Shown piece after piece: positions 14,201 through 24,744 of a stretch of DNA of 64,000 nucleotides. The stretch's first letter is position 1. Every line of letters starts with the position of its first letter. Below the pieces are notes generated by a model. It was not told where the DNA came from and searched no databases. It saw only the letters and a list, made by a program, of their open reading frames with translations. Both the position numbers and the translations under genes were made by a program. The DNA is from Ditylenchus dipsaci (Eukaryota > Nematoda > Chromadorea > Rhabditida > Anguinidae): contig SADC01000260.1 of assembly GCA_004194705.1 (NCBI GenBank), positions 62,001-126,000 on the forward strand, given 5' to 3'.

Positions 14201-17200
14201 TGGGGGTGGGTGGAGGACCGGGTACGATGACCAAAAATCAGTGAGGCAGAGACGGGGATGGCCGTCCTATTTTTAGAGTCCATAACCACCATGATTGTAA
14301 GCATCATATAAAACGAACTAATTTTTATTCCTAATCAAGTCTTACAGTGCAAACAACAATAGCAGACAAAATAAGCAGTTAATACTCTACGTTAATTCTC
14401 CTCTTCTAATTTCTATGCTCATTTTTTCTCGTAAGTTATCCATTGTCTCCTGACTGAAATCGATTTCTCTCCCTTGAGTCACACATTCAGCATATTGGCA
14501 GACGAAAACACCGCAAACATTTCCATTTGTCTTGGCTTGCATGGGAATGTTCTACAAAAATAAAAATATCAATACAAATTTCAACTGAAAATTAACCTTT
14601 TTGTTCATAGCCAGCCAATTAGTCGGATCTAAAGCTTCATACCCTCTTTGTACTGCAATTTCTTTGAGGAAATTTCTAAAATCATTATATGTGCGAAACA
14701 TTAACAAAGAGAGCATTTAATACTTGATCAGGCTTATTGACCTGCTACCATCTCCATGAAAAGAATCATAGTAAACCACTCGGGACTTCACCATTTTGAT
14801 GATCTGATTTCAATATTAATTAAACAACCCTACAAGCGTCGTAGAAGACATACGATAAGAGACCAATGGCCTGGCATATAAATAGGTACAACCACGAGAT
14901 CATAGAAAAACAGGTCAAGCTCATCCCATATTCCTTGTTCGAGAAGGGCTTCTGATCCTTTTTCTTCCAATTGCGTGTAGAACAAAGAATCGAGTGCAAA
15001 CACCTAAACACAATCTTCAATAGGCGATTTAAAAAAAATATTAGAACAAACCTTTGGCAGATTAAGATCCTCTTGGCTTCTTTTAACTATCAGTTGCATG
15101 TAATAGTTGATGAGAACGTCATTAAGCCATTTTCCAGGCAGTAATCGCTCCAGATCTTCTGAAGTCAATGAAATTCCGAATTTTTGGACAAGTATTTCTC
15201 TATCTGTATTCTCGGTTTCGCCTGTAATACAAGCAATAAAATCTATGTGCAATAAAAAAAACTTACCATTACAATCAAGGATCACTACTTGAATATCCTG
15301 ACCCTTAGACTTTTCTGTCTGCTTCTTGTTGACCTTACATACTTGATTGGCTTTCGCAATAACTAAAAAAGGTGTGTGGAAACAGCTCAAGAAAAAACAT
15401 ATACCGGGACAAGGTCGTGAAAGGCTTGATATCATGCTTCCTAGATTAGCGGCTTTGCTGGTGATGCTACTCGTTTGATTCCTTTTGCGATAATTGATCG
15501 GGGAGCTCCTTTGCTGGTCACTGACTTTTTTGAATGATACCTTGCAATCGTTTGAGCTCAACCCGATTAGAATCTGGTAGGTGGTTGTGCTCCGTAGTTA
15601 GCCTAGCTTGCTCGTTTTCGGTGACAGCTCTTCCTGATTGGCAAAAATTCATTAAAAACGACCATATCAAAAATCCACCTGGACATTTTGATTCGCTTTG
15701 CCCATCGGCTCCAGCCTCATAGAATATGCAGCGCCAGTAAGTTTTTGTCCCTCTTGTATCTTTTTCCAATACATTTGGCCAGTTACATCTTTCAGGAGCT
15801 CTTTCCCTCTGTTGGATGGCAGCAGTTCAAAAATCATAATGTCCCTTAAACAAATATAGTAACAAGTCAATATAACGATCGCCTCATTCAGATTCGAAAT
15901 TAAGTTTCTCCACAGCCATTTCCGGGTTATCATTATATGAAGTTTTGACTGTAACCTTATACCGCAGTTAGAAACTTAAATTGATATAGATTACGTACAA
16001 GACAGCACATTGAATGGCTATTGAAAAAATTTAACTTGGCGGCTTTTGGGACGAAATGACCGGGACGAAAAGGCCAGGGGACGAAATGACCGGGGACGAA
16101 ATGACCGGGGACGAAATGACCGGGGACGAAATGACCGGGGACGAAATGACCTAGTGCCGGAAAAATCAGGTACTAGAAAAAACGCGTTTCAAAAACATAT
16201 GATGCAACAACACTTATGATAATCAGAGCAAACAATGGGCGATTTCACCGCTTTAAAACTTAACTTTTAAGCTACCCCATTAACATGGAATTTATCGACG
16301 ATTTTACGGCGTTTACTATGCAAACATTGACCACTTGCAACAAATAACTACCCGTGAGAGCTACACAAATAGACAGCTTTATCAATTTAAAAGCTTAACT
16401 TCAGATAGTAAATCTTTCTTTCTTCGACTACACAGTTTGTAAAAAAAACTCACCGGAAAACCAGCTGAGCCCGTAAGATCCTGAGCTGAGTTGAGAAAGT
16501 TGACCATGTCGGTGATGTTTTTTTGTACACAGTCCACGCATACGAATCTCAATTGCCCAACTGGTGCTTCTGTAAATTAAATAGTTTTAAAATATTAACG
16601 CAGTTTTTAATTTTATTTCAAGATGTTATATTTCAATGTATTGCAAAAATAGCTAAAAACGAATTTTCAGGAAAGGGATAACTGTGAAGTGATTTTAAAT
16701 TTTTTCATTGCTTCAATAACTGGTGGACAATAAGTTCCCGGACAACTTTTGAGCTCACTTTTTAAGATACAAATTTAACGATGAGAAAATTCCAAAAAGT
16801 AGGTTTTGCAGCCCTGAATCTTTTCTTTCAAATGGCATATTGTTTTTAGCTTGGCTATTTTGCATAAGTCACCATTTGGCTCCAAACACTTATAACTATT
16901 TTTATTTTTATGGGGGGGGGGGAGAGGGGTATTGTGGTGATTGGCTGGTACAATGAAATAGTACCAGAACTGCTATAAAGCATATGTACGCCATGAAAAA
17001 GTGTCCCTATTCCTCAATGGGTGCTTTTTTGCCTTGGTCACCCCTGTTATTTCTCTGTGAATTTTAAGGCTCAGGCAAGGGTTGGTCAGCGTGTGTTAGG
17101 GTGGGCTCAAACGTATTCTAGACTCAAGTTGAAGTTCGTCCTAACATATGCTCAGATATTCTTGCCTAAACCCACAGTTTGCAGTTGAGAATTTCCTGAG

Positions 17201-18042
17201 GTTACATGAGGTTCCTTTTTTACGCATCTAAACTTATTTATTTTTTCAAATCTTTATTTGAAAAACATAGCTACGTTCTATCTGAGTATTATTAAAGCTT
17301 TATACGCTTTCTATTGGTAAAAATTTAACAATTTTTAGGAGATTCTCATGTTGAAACGTCAAAAAACCATGAGGACGCCTGAACGTGAGAATGTCATACA
17401 AGTTTTCAAATTGATCTCCACATGGAAAAACGCATAAGAAAGAGCAATGTATTAGGATCATTTTAAGTAGCCGGACGTTAAAAATGGTTTGAAAATGTGT
17501 CAGATACAGCCAAATGAAAAACCTCACGAAATTCTCAACTGCAAACTGTGCCTAAGCTTTATTCTAAAAACTCACAAAAACAACAATGGGGCCAAGGCAA
17601 AACCCCATTGAGGAATAGGGCCAAAAAGCTCATGCTATTTTTTCATATTATTTTTGACTTTTAACTTGTGTGATTTATTATTTCAGGTCTACAAGCAAAA
17701 ATTTTTTCTTAAGCATTACCAGAAACACAGTAGATAGTTTCCTTAGCATTTTTGCCTAGCATTGTCCACACAATTTGACTGAGGTGCTAAATTATTTGTT
17801 TTTCCGTGAAACTTCATTTGTTGAAAAATATTTTTTACTTGTGTGTTAGCAACTTGAAATGGTTGTGAAGATATTTTGACTTGAGCGCTGGCAGTGGAGG
17901 TCGAAGAAGGCATCATTTGAGCTTAAAAATTAATGCTAATAGTAAAATATTGTATCTAAGCAAAATTAAAAGCACTACCTTGTAGGCATATTGAGCTGCA
18001 CAATAATCCCGCTAGAAACGGCAAGATTGGCAATGAAGTCAT
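2251..18042 (-). CDS. Immunoglobulin-superfamily single-pass membrane receptor (about 19 exons)
   Basis: The start at 18042 opens a signal peptide (MTSLPILPFLAGLLC). Exons read on the minus strand: 17979-18042, 17839-17921, 16454-16569, 12030-12116, 11804-11932, 11254-11333, 11104-11190, 7199-7353, 7022-7145, 6825-6864, 6678-6771, 6230-6337, 5338-5446, 5232-5275, 5036-5182, 4608-4764, 4495-4542, 4273-4405, 2251-2427. Ig hallmarks recur: GQRVSMQCIVEGNP with VVFWKLRKSNG, SLHCSVNAHPAP with RWQKNGG, ATIICQAA, IGQAIQCSANNG and QYWCSAC. The membrane span is in 4608-4764 (WLIVLLAVVAAGLILVIVII). The tail has SLNYAEM (a YxxM / ITIM-like tyrosine site) and ends QSAV, which fits a class I PDZ ligand. 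Most junctions keep phase. Those between exons 2/3, 13/14, 15/16 and 16/17 do not resolve cleanly, so a small exon or an indel is missing from my model. Nematode nephrin/NEPH-like or RIG-type adhesion receptors are possible relatives, but I cannot assign orthology. Confidence 0.85.
2430..4265. other. Last intron of the Ig receptor, AT-rich
   Basis: This lies between the two last exons of the receptor. Apart from a small pogo-type MITE at 3585-3674 it holds only AT-rich sequence and a pyrimidine/GA-rich patch near 4000-4110. Confidence 0.5.
3585..3674. mobile_element. Pogo/Tigger-type MITE
   Basis: The short palindrome starts TACAGTCGAACTCGATAAGC and ends TATCGAGGCTCGACTGTA, so the CAGTCGA termini are flanked by TA, the Tc1/mariner/pogo target site. 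Internally AAGCCGACACCC is repeated in inverted form. Confidence 0.65.
4267..4272 (-). promoter_or_regulatory. Alternative terminus: splice donor overlapping a stop codon
   Basis: The eighteenth exon reads SREAV and then either meets TAA at 4267-4269 if unspliced, or splices at GTATAAG (4266-4272) to the exon at 2251-2427 in phase 0. The unspliced form would end SREAVV and lack the tyrosine and PDZ-ligand tail. Confidence 0.5.
5870..6120. repeat. MITE of the TACCGTATTT family
   Basis: Ends are TTACCGTATTTCCTCTAATA and GAGTTATTACGGTAACTG. The inner text (AACTCACC repeats, CTCAGCTCGGAACAAA) is shared with copies at 27300-27530 and 43648-43923. It sits in an intron of the Ig receptor. Confidence 0.6.
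7860..8500. repeat. Dispersed repeat, partner of 9355-9700
   Basis: Segments such as the TCAAACCGTGTTCAGGACAC block near 8095 and the GATTTGAACCTGTAACCTC block near 8313 reappear inverted at 9430-9450 and 9360-9375. A related copy lies at 13490-13740. They suggest an older inverted-repeat element broken up by later insertions. Confidence 0.5.
8551..10044. mobile_element. Foldback MULE-like element, CGACTCGGTACAA arrays, 9-bp target duplication
   Basis: The arms at 8551-8820 and 9835-10044 are inverted copies built from repeats of CGACTCGGTACAA and variants (ATGACTCGGTACACC, CGACTGGGTACAGCG). The order of variant units is the same in both arms, but the left arm has extra units. Both arms continue inward with TACAAATTTTATACCAAATT-type sequence. 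The 9-bp direct repeat GTAGCAATC flanks the element at 8542-8550 and 10045-10053. Its inner 1 kb (8820-9835) has no open frame of note and contains pieces of another repeat family (9355-9620). Confidence 0.8.
10258..10520. repeat. GC-rich inverted-repeat element with internal triplicate
   Basis: Ends are GTTGCACGAGCGCCAGCGCC and the inverted GGCGCCCGTGCAAC. Inside, AAATTGTCAGGTCGG / AAACTTGTCAGGTCGG occurs three times (10425-10470). It is GC-rich compared with its surroundings. Confidence 0.55.
12938..13177 (-). pseudogene. Two-finger C2H2 zinc-finger fragment
   Basis: On the minus strand, finger 1 reads CQLC then HLAEH and finger 2 reads WLCPTCK then HYFRLH. The two halves of finger 1 are in different frames, with the break near 13115. 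The fragment begins right at the edge of the FLYWCH-Ulp1 element (target duplication at 13178-13186). It may be a remnant of a gene interrupted by that insertion or of another transposon. It resembles in layout the finger pair at 43115-43330. Confidence 0.5.
13800..14110. repeat. MITE with AACCAAGTGGTCGTCCACTTGGATC termini
   Basis: The left end near 13817 (CCAAGTGGTCGTCCACTTGG) is mirrored near 14080 (CCAAGTGTACGACTACTTGG). Inner arms around AAAATTACGTTTTG and CAAAACGTAATTTTA are complementary. A related copy is at 62336-62800. Confidence 0.6.
14387..15933 (-). CDS. FLYWCH zinc finger plus Ulp1/SENP-type cysteine protease (peptidase C48)
   Basis: Exons on the minus strand: about 15880-15933, 15405-15844, 15267-15362, 15052-15221, 14854-15003, 14742-14803, 14597-14675, 14387-14551. 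The N-terminal part has a FLYWCH-like finger: FELLPSNRGKELL, then TYWRCIFYE, a Cys, and EHNHLPDSNR. The C-terminal part is a full C48 fold: LLPGKWLNDVLINYYMQL, then VVVPIYMPGHWSLI (catalytic His), VVYYDSFHGDG (Asp), and MQAKTNGNVCGVFVCQYAE (oxyanion Gln and nucleophile Cys). All four catalytic positions are intact. C48 enzymes cleave SUMO or related modifiers. Two one-base frame breaks lie in the second exon: one inside the finger near 15770, and one in a run of A near 15535 that separates finger and protease frames. The gene may therefore be decayed in its N-terminal half, or the bases may be miscalled. No transposase domain is visible. Confidence 0.8.
16995..17625. repeat. Long foldback element
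   Basis: The outer arm at 17005-17040 (CTATTCCTCAATGGG, TTGCCTTGG) matches 17590-17622 inverted. The inner arm at 17170-17205 (CACAGTTTGCAGTTGAGAAT) matches 17525-17552 inverted. A G-run lies at 16911-16922. Similar text recurs near 49950 and 46430-46600. Confidence 0.55.
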
Positions 18043-18061
18043 TTTTCACTGCTGATAGGCT
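18043..18061 (-). promoter_or_regulatory. Acceptor just upstream of the Ig-receptor start (trans-splice or 5'UTR intron)
   Basis: On the minus strand a T-run ending TTTTTTTTAG lies 17 bases before the ATG at 18042. In nematodes this is the usual place of a spliced-leader acceptor, though a 5'UTR intron would look the same. No outron promoter can be recognised further upstream. Confidence 0.45.
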
Positions 18062-20900
18062 AAAAAAAATTCTTTGTAAAAGAATACATTATTAATTCAA
18101 CTTCACGCGATACATTTGTTTGTTGCATACTTTTGGTTTTTATCTCTATTTAGTATTTGGGACAAGAGGGTCACGCTTTTTTGACTTCGGAGGGCACAAT
18201 GGATCGTAGAGGGGAGATTTCGTGAAGGGCAAATTCATTTTTGACGCTAATACCATCGTGTTCCACGGAATGTCAGCTTTCATTTAATAAAAAGATCACA
18301 AGAAAATACAGAGGGGCATATGAGGGGCATTTAAGAGGGGCATATGCATACTTTTATAAAGTCAGTGTTGAAACAACCTTTTATCGTTTTCAGTGTATGA
18401 AAACTAGCCAAGAGACTTTTAAAGATGATGATTAACGAAAAGTTATAGGGCGTAATAAGTTCCGGCCTCCGGTCATGATACAGACCCTCCAAGTTGATGA
18501 GGCCTTATTAAGAAAAAGGGTGCTATTCGAGGATATACTGTTATCAAGATAATATATACCGATCAAAATTCTAATACAGTGCTCGGCCTGCATTTGATAA
18601 CGTAATTAAATTAATTCAAAAAAGTGGGCAATAAATTCAAATTATTTCTATCAGTCGATAGCAGAAACAATTTTTTTATATAAAATCTATCAAATGAAAA
18701 ATGATAAATCAAATTAGATATAATTTAAAAATAATTGTGATTCACAATAGTATTGTCTGCATTTAAATGACCTTTATACAAGCAACCGCAAAAGAGAGTT
18801 GCTAAGTAAGCAGTGCGGAAAAAAAACTACTTTTTTTCAAATTTAACGGTTTTCAAAACAAGCTAAGCACAGAAAACAAGAAAATTTGGAAATAATCTTA
18901 AAAAAGTAATTTTCAATTCTCTGCTATCCTCAACATTTGTAGCCTTCAGTGCAACAGTTCTACTTAGATAGAAAATAGAAAATACGTAGTTTCATTTTAG
19001 AAAGATTTCAGAACTCGAAAATTGTTAGAAAAAAACTATTGCTTAATTAAAACTTGAAAATTAACTGCATATAGGCAATCTCAAATTCTGTTCTAATAGG
19101 TTATTGATAAAATTTACGAGGTAAAATTTCAAAAACAAGATAAAAATTTTAAATGTTAGTTTTTCTTGCTTTCTTTACTTATTGAAAAGGGATTTTTTTT
19201 GCCCACCCACAGCATGGGTAGGGATGGTGATACGATGGTGTGTAAAACCGAGTAGCTCTGAATATTGGTTGACTATGAAACAGTTGATATTAAAATCAAG
19301 GTTTGACTATATTACAGTCAAACATAGAATATTGCTTGATTATAAAACAGTTAACACAGGATTCGGATCTCAAAATTTTGAAAATAAGGACGTTTGCTCA
19401 AAATAAGGACATTTTACGGTATTTCGATTAAATATGCAACTTAATCTAGTGCTGATTGCTCTTTTGGACCTTAAAAATAAGGTTTTGACGTGAAAGTCTT
19501 AAAAATAATGAGACTTCGAGTCCCGAAATACGGACAAATTTCATTGATAAGGACTGATCCGAGCCCTGTGTTTACATCGAAATCAATGTTTGACTATATT
19601 ACAGTCAAATGTAGAATCTTGTTTGACGATAAGAAAACAATAACAATAATAACAATAAATAAAACTGGAAATTCTCTTTCGACAACGATTAATAAGTATA
19701 AGTAAGATTTGACAACATTAATATTAAAATAAAATTCCTATTAACTGCGTCATGGTCAACATTTCACTCAGTGAAATATAAATTTCAACCAGCACAAAAT
19801 GCACTAATAAAAATTCAAAACCAATGAAACCCAAAAAGTCGATAAATCTGTGCAAATTCCAATCGGTCATCTGTCAAAGTGATATCCCACGCACTGAAAC
19901 CTTTTTTAGTGAAGTGATACTCTCTCTACTAATAAATAAGTCTTTTTCGAGAAAGAGAGAAAGAGCAGATTTCACACAGATAGCAGGGAAAATGAAAAGA
20001 AGAAAAAGAGGCGAGATCATTGCCAACCAACTAAGGATTGATCAAAAAGGGGGTGTCAGTTGAGGCGCAGAAAGACAAGCAGTGAAACTCTTTCGACAAC
20101 GATTGATGACTCAGGGAGCTGCTGCTGAATTATTTTGTAGTGCTTGACTTTCCTCCTATCCTCCTTGTGTTTATTGTTGTTGGTTCTCTTCTTTTTCTTC
20201 TTCTGGCTAGATGACTGAGAGTGGTCAGTAGAAGCTTGCCCTTTTTTGCATGTTTCATGTCAAAAAAGAAACATGGCGGAGGCGTTAGTCAGTTCTGGTG
20301 AAAAGCACTTATTTTGAGCAGCAACAGCAACCAGCCAACGAAACACACAGTGTTCTTTTTGAAAAGATATCATTAGCGTATTTGCAGCGGTTTTAAGAGG
20401 AGAAAGCGATCAACAACATGCTTTTAGCAAAAGCTAGGAAGAGAAGGAAGAGAATGACTTTGATTTTTAAAATGTGCAAAAACGAATGATTTTGGAGATT
20501 TAGGAAGGGCGTGGTAGTTATCGACTTAACACGAGAAGAGGAACCTGTGCGTCGAGATATTTTATTGGAACCAATATCTTTCCATGTTTTCCCAGACCAT
20601 CATTCGCAGAAATGTGACTCAAGTTTTTGTCAAATATAGTAGTTTGTGAGTAGTTTTCGGCTCGCGTTTTGCCTCTTTTGGCCTAGAAATAATACTCTTT
20701 GGTCTTTCTGGTGCAAAACGCGGTATATATGTATATACGCGACCTCATGTGATAAACAGTTTTTTCAATTTTATCAATAATGATCTACGACATTAGTCCT
20801 ACCAAAATATCTGGTGGGAAGATGATGGAAGAAATCACTCATATTTTGAATTCCACTCAAGACAAAAACATTCAAACTGAAATGTTTTTTGAAATAAACT
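18062..20900. other. Intergenic region upstream of the Ig receptor
   Basis: AT-rich with no recognised exon. Two short segments (19295-19340 and 19575-19630) carry TTTGACTATATTACAGTCAA, the same motif as the satellite at 50720-56395. 20090-20300 is CT-rich. Promoter elements for the receptor may lie here, but none can be named. Confidence 0.5.
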
Positions 20901-20902
20901 TA

Positions 20903-21140
20903 AAGGGCCATTGCCACCTGTTTTGAATTGTCCCTCGCCAATTCAAATTTTTTTGCCCAATCATTCAACTTCTGTACGAATTTTTCAGCTTGGTTTCTAA
21001 CAAAACAAGCCCTAGAATTTAATTTTAGGTGTAGTTTGTTAGAAACCAAGTTGAAAAATTCGTACATAAATCCAACGATAAAGAAAAGAATTTGAATTGG
21101 CAGGGGATAACCGTTGTCGGAGATGGCAAGGGCATTTAAG
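20903..21140. repeat. Palindromic MITE, TTAAAGGGCC termini
   Basis: Starts CTTAAAGGGCCATTGCC and ends in a degenerate inverse. Arms include TTTTTCAGCTTGGTTTCTAA and its reverse complement. An almost identical copy in the opposite orientation is at 33068-33302. Weaker relatives lie at 31040-31265, 25770-25945 and 35170-35372. Confidence 0.7.
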
Positions 21141-21159
21141 TGCTCTTTGTCTCAAGCAG

Positions 21160-21530
21160 TGCTGTAAATCTTGGTACCGGCTTAACTTTAAGCCCCTGTT
21201 TCTCGCAGTAATTAACAATACCCAGCCCGGTGCCGCGGATGAATAGGTAGCTCAGCTCGCGGGCTAGGAATGAAAAATTAATCATTTAAACCTTTCTTTA
21301 TAGCGGCACCGGCTTGGCACCGAAACAATTTTAATGTAAAATTCTCGTGTGAATTGTTTCGGTGCCAAGCTGGTGCCACTATGTAGAAAGGTTTCAATAA
21401 TTAATTTTTTCATTCCTAGCCCGGTGCCGATGTCTGAGCTACCTATTAATCCGCGGCACCGAGCTGGGTAATACTAATAACGGATAGCAACAGGTGCCTG
21501 AAGTTTAGCCGGTGCCGAGATTTACAGCAC
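21160..21530. repeat. Nearly perfect 370-bp palindrome, GC-rich arms
   Basis: Starts AGTGCTGTAAATCTTGGTAC and ends TGCCGAGATTTACAGCACT. The arms contain AGCCCGGTGCCG, GTGCCACTATG and GAATTGTTTCGGTGCCAAGC with complementary partners. The centre is near 21345. Confidence 0.7.
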
Positions 21531-21539
21531 TGGTCTCAA

Positions 21540-24170
21540 GTGGAATTCAAAATTTGAGTGATTTTTAAAATTAGAAAGCACTTTTATGAGCAGATCGACC
21601 ATACTGGATACGAATCTGTTGTCAAAAGCACTGAATTGGAAAGCAAACATACATAACGGCTCTCTTGAAATTCCGCCAAATTTACGCCGCCGAATATTCC
21701 GCCGACAAATTTTCCGCCGTTAAAATTTACGCTGCCAAATCATCTCCCACCAAATATCTCGTTGTCACAGGTTTCCAGAGAGGTTTTGAAAAACTAATCA
21801 ATAAGAAAGAGATTATAAAACTACCACACCACATTAATATTAACGTTTATTTTGTTTCTTCACACTTTAATTTCAAAAATTCTCTGACCTGACCCTTGCG
21901 CCTCACCTTTTTCACAAATTTCAAAAATTCTCAGATCACAAAGCTCTTTTACTAAAAAAGCATGCATCGAACAGCCCTACAAAAATTAACCCTATTTAAA
22001 GAAGTAGCCAAGCCAAAAAAGGAAAAGGACAAACTAAGGAAAAATATTTTTTTGCGCATCACACACACATATACAAGAAAAAGGAATAAAATTGGAAGTA
22101 AAGAGAGAAATACCTTCTCTCACCTTGCTCACAACAAACCAACACACATATTGATGGGCAGTACTAGCAAAGTAGACAGGCAGACTAAGAAAAGTCTCTT
22201 TTTCCACAATTAACCCTAGCCCTGCCCCACCTGACCCTTGCGCCCCACCTTTTTGCATAAGGACGCGCTCTGCTGGTTGAGTTGTTGGTCACTCTAGCAG
22301 CTTGGCCTTGTCTTTTGCCTCCCTCTTATTGTGAAAAGGCGGATGGATGGGTCGTTATTATAATCATAAATACACACATGCATACCTGCCCGCCTACCTG
22401 CCTCTCTAACCCACTCATATAGATGGAGGCCATAGGTAAAGGGAGATGACCCTAGCCATATAAGCCAGTGGTTTGCGAGCGGTTGACGGTCACCAGAAAG
22501 GTCGTAGGTAAGAATATCTGACCTATAAAGTTTGGCATAAATGTTTGTCAACATTGTTAAATCAAAAAATCAATACTGAGTACCTAAGAGCTTTTCAAAA
22601 CAGTGGACCCTCAATAGACGGACACCCCATAAAGTTCATCCCAGCCTGGGGCTCGATGTTGTTTCTGTCCAAAAACACACTTTTCAGCACAATTTTCATC
22701 GATATTTACCGAAAGTGATTGGTCAGACTGGTCACGAAAATCGCAAAGCTTTGCAAAATATTTTTTTCAAAAATTTGCATTTTCGCCATTTTAATTAATG
22801 GACACTTGTTTTGGAAATACTCGTCTTCAAAAAAACAATGTATTGTTTATCGAGCCCCGCATGTCCTGATGGCAAAAAATGCAAAATTTCAAATGTTATC
22901 ATAAAATATCAGCATTATCAGGAAGTTGTTTGAGTTAAAAAAAACAGATTTTCGGTACATATACCACACTTGAGCCTGCAACTAGAGTTATTTTTGCTGT
23001 GCTGCCATTAAATTTTTGGCCATAATCAACAAAAGGGGAGGGTTTGCCTAGGTCCCCCTGTTTTTTTTCACATTTAAGGCTTTTTTTATTTGAATAGAGG
23101 CTTTTGCTACAATCATGACTTGCGTATATGAGTCTACCTTTTTTGTTTCTATCTTGCATGATAGGTGTTAGATGAACCTACTGTAAAAAATCGGGATGTA
23201 GAGGTTGTTATTGTAAAAAGTGGCTATTTGTGTGACAAAGAAAAAGTTTCAAACACTTAGGATTACCACACAGACACACATATATCTTCTCCTCTCTTGA
23301 CTTTTCATGCGCTCTCTTTGATTTGGACATTGAGAGAGTAAACAAAGCCCTTTTTAGGGTTGTTTTGTAATGTGACAATGCATGTTAAGCAAATACATTT
23401 TCGTGAAAGGAAATTACAAAATAAGAGACTTAAGTAATTTGGAACTTCAACTTAACTAAAAAATAATACAAACTGAGCTGAAATTTCAACATAAACTTGT
23501 TAAGGCAGGGCCCTCACATTTTTAAAATAAGGACATTTTCTTAAAATGGAGACATTTTAGAGTTTGTAATCAAAGATATGCTAATTTCAGTACTTATTGC
23601 TCTTTTGCTGCCAAAAATAAGATTTTGACTAGAAATACCAAAAACGAAAAATGGAAACCCGGAAAAATGAAAAACCTTTTAAATCAGCTATTTGATACCA
23701 ACTTTCTTAACCGAAAGTAATCTTAAATATTTTTTTATTAACTGTATGCCCACATGCGTACCCAGGATTTTTTGACAGAGAGCGGGGGGGGGGTGGTGGC
23801 GGTGGTCGGCTAAATAGGCTAAAAATCTTGACGAGGGGTGGGGAATAGGGCTAAAGGCGAAAAAAAAGGATAATAAGACTGAAAAAAACCAAACAAATGC
23901 TAAAAAAATCCTGACGGCGGTTTGAAATATCAGATTTCACTTTGGAATATCAAATTTAGAAAAAAATTGAGTTTATCTACAAAATCTCACGATAATATTT
24001 ACAACTTATTGTATGTAATCTGACACATTTATAACCAGAGAAGAACACAAATCTTTTGGGTGGAATTGATTTACTCTCTATCATCAACAGACAGAACTGC
24101 TGCAATTAATAAATAATTAAGCTGCACTTCCTACCATCCCAACTACAAATATTTATTTGTGCTACTTAAT
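21540..24170. other. Intergenic, no supported gene
   Basis: Contains a short run of CCGCCAAAT / TTCCGCCGA-like units (21670-21755) that resembles one arm of a foldback element without a visible partner, a partial pogo-type repeat near 22600, and AT-rich DNA. Open frames here have no recognisable domain. Confidence 0.45.
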
Positions 24171-24399
24171 TATACTACTTATTACTGCAACTCAGATTAA
24201 GCTTAAAGACACCTTTAATCGCTAATGTGTGGTTGGTTGGAGAAAATAGACAAACTGTGTGCAAGAATGTGCGAAAAAGCATTTCATATAACTTAAAATT
24301 AAGGTTGTGCACTTCATCAATTAAGTTAATCAACAACTGTACACACTTTTCAAACTTTGAATCTCTAAAAAATTTCGGTAACACTATAGAATCAGAGTT

Positions 24400-24740
24400 A
24401 ATTTATGCGGTAGGCCCCAGTATTCAAAACTATGTTCAAAATCTTCTTGTTAGTGGGCTCTGTGTGATTAGTGGCCCTATTTTGTCCCTTCCCCTCCCAA
24501 TACAGCCTGAATCCCTTGAAAAATCTTTTGGCGGGAGTTCAAAAAAATTCGATTTTTCAGAAACCAAAGTGTTTCCGTGCCATTTCAGAGCACGGAAACA
24601 ATATGTGACGGGTCCTTTCCCCTTCAGGAAAAGTAAATTTTTTGCTAGCTGGGGGGATTCTATAGTATAGCCAAAAATTCCCTTCGCCGCTTTTCGCCTA
24701 TTTTGTTTTAAAAAGAAAGTTCTGGCACTTTTTTTCACTA
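24400..24740. repeat. Foldback fragment of the GCGGTAGGCCCCAGT family
   Basis: GCGGTAGGCCCCAGT with an AAAACTATGTT block is shared with 40012-40045, and the GTGGCCCTAT...ACAGCC text with 30340-30385. Internally, AAAGTGTTTCCGTGCC is inverted as GAGCACGGAAACA. Confidence 0.5.
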
Positions 24741-24744
24741 AACC

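Larger units (their letters stand above)
13187..16158. mobile_element. Foldback MULE-like element carrying a FLYWCH-Ulp1 gene
   Basis: The left arm 13187-13320 and right arm 16025-16158 are inverted arrays of the 15-bp unit GTCCCCGGTCATTTC, about seven units each. They are capped by GGGCGACGG / GGCACTAGG and continue inward as a degenerate CCGCCAATTTAAA. The 9-bp direct repeat GGAAAAATC flanks the element at 13178-13186 and 16159-16167. Inside are older repeats (13490-14110) and the minus-strand FLYWCH-Ulp1 gene. It sits in the Ig-receptor intron between 12117 and 16453, in the same orientation as the host gene. Confidence 0.8.

Noticed and set aside
24227..24670. 147-codon open frame
   Set aside because: Its 3' half is a foldback repeat shared with 30340 and 40010. 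The 5' half has no domain, and there is no splice context.
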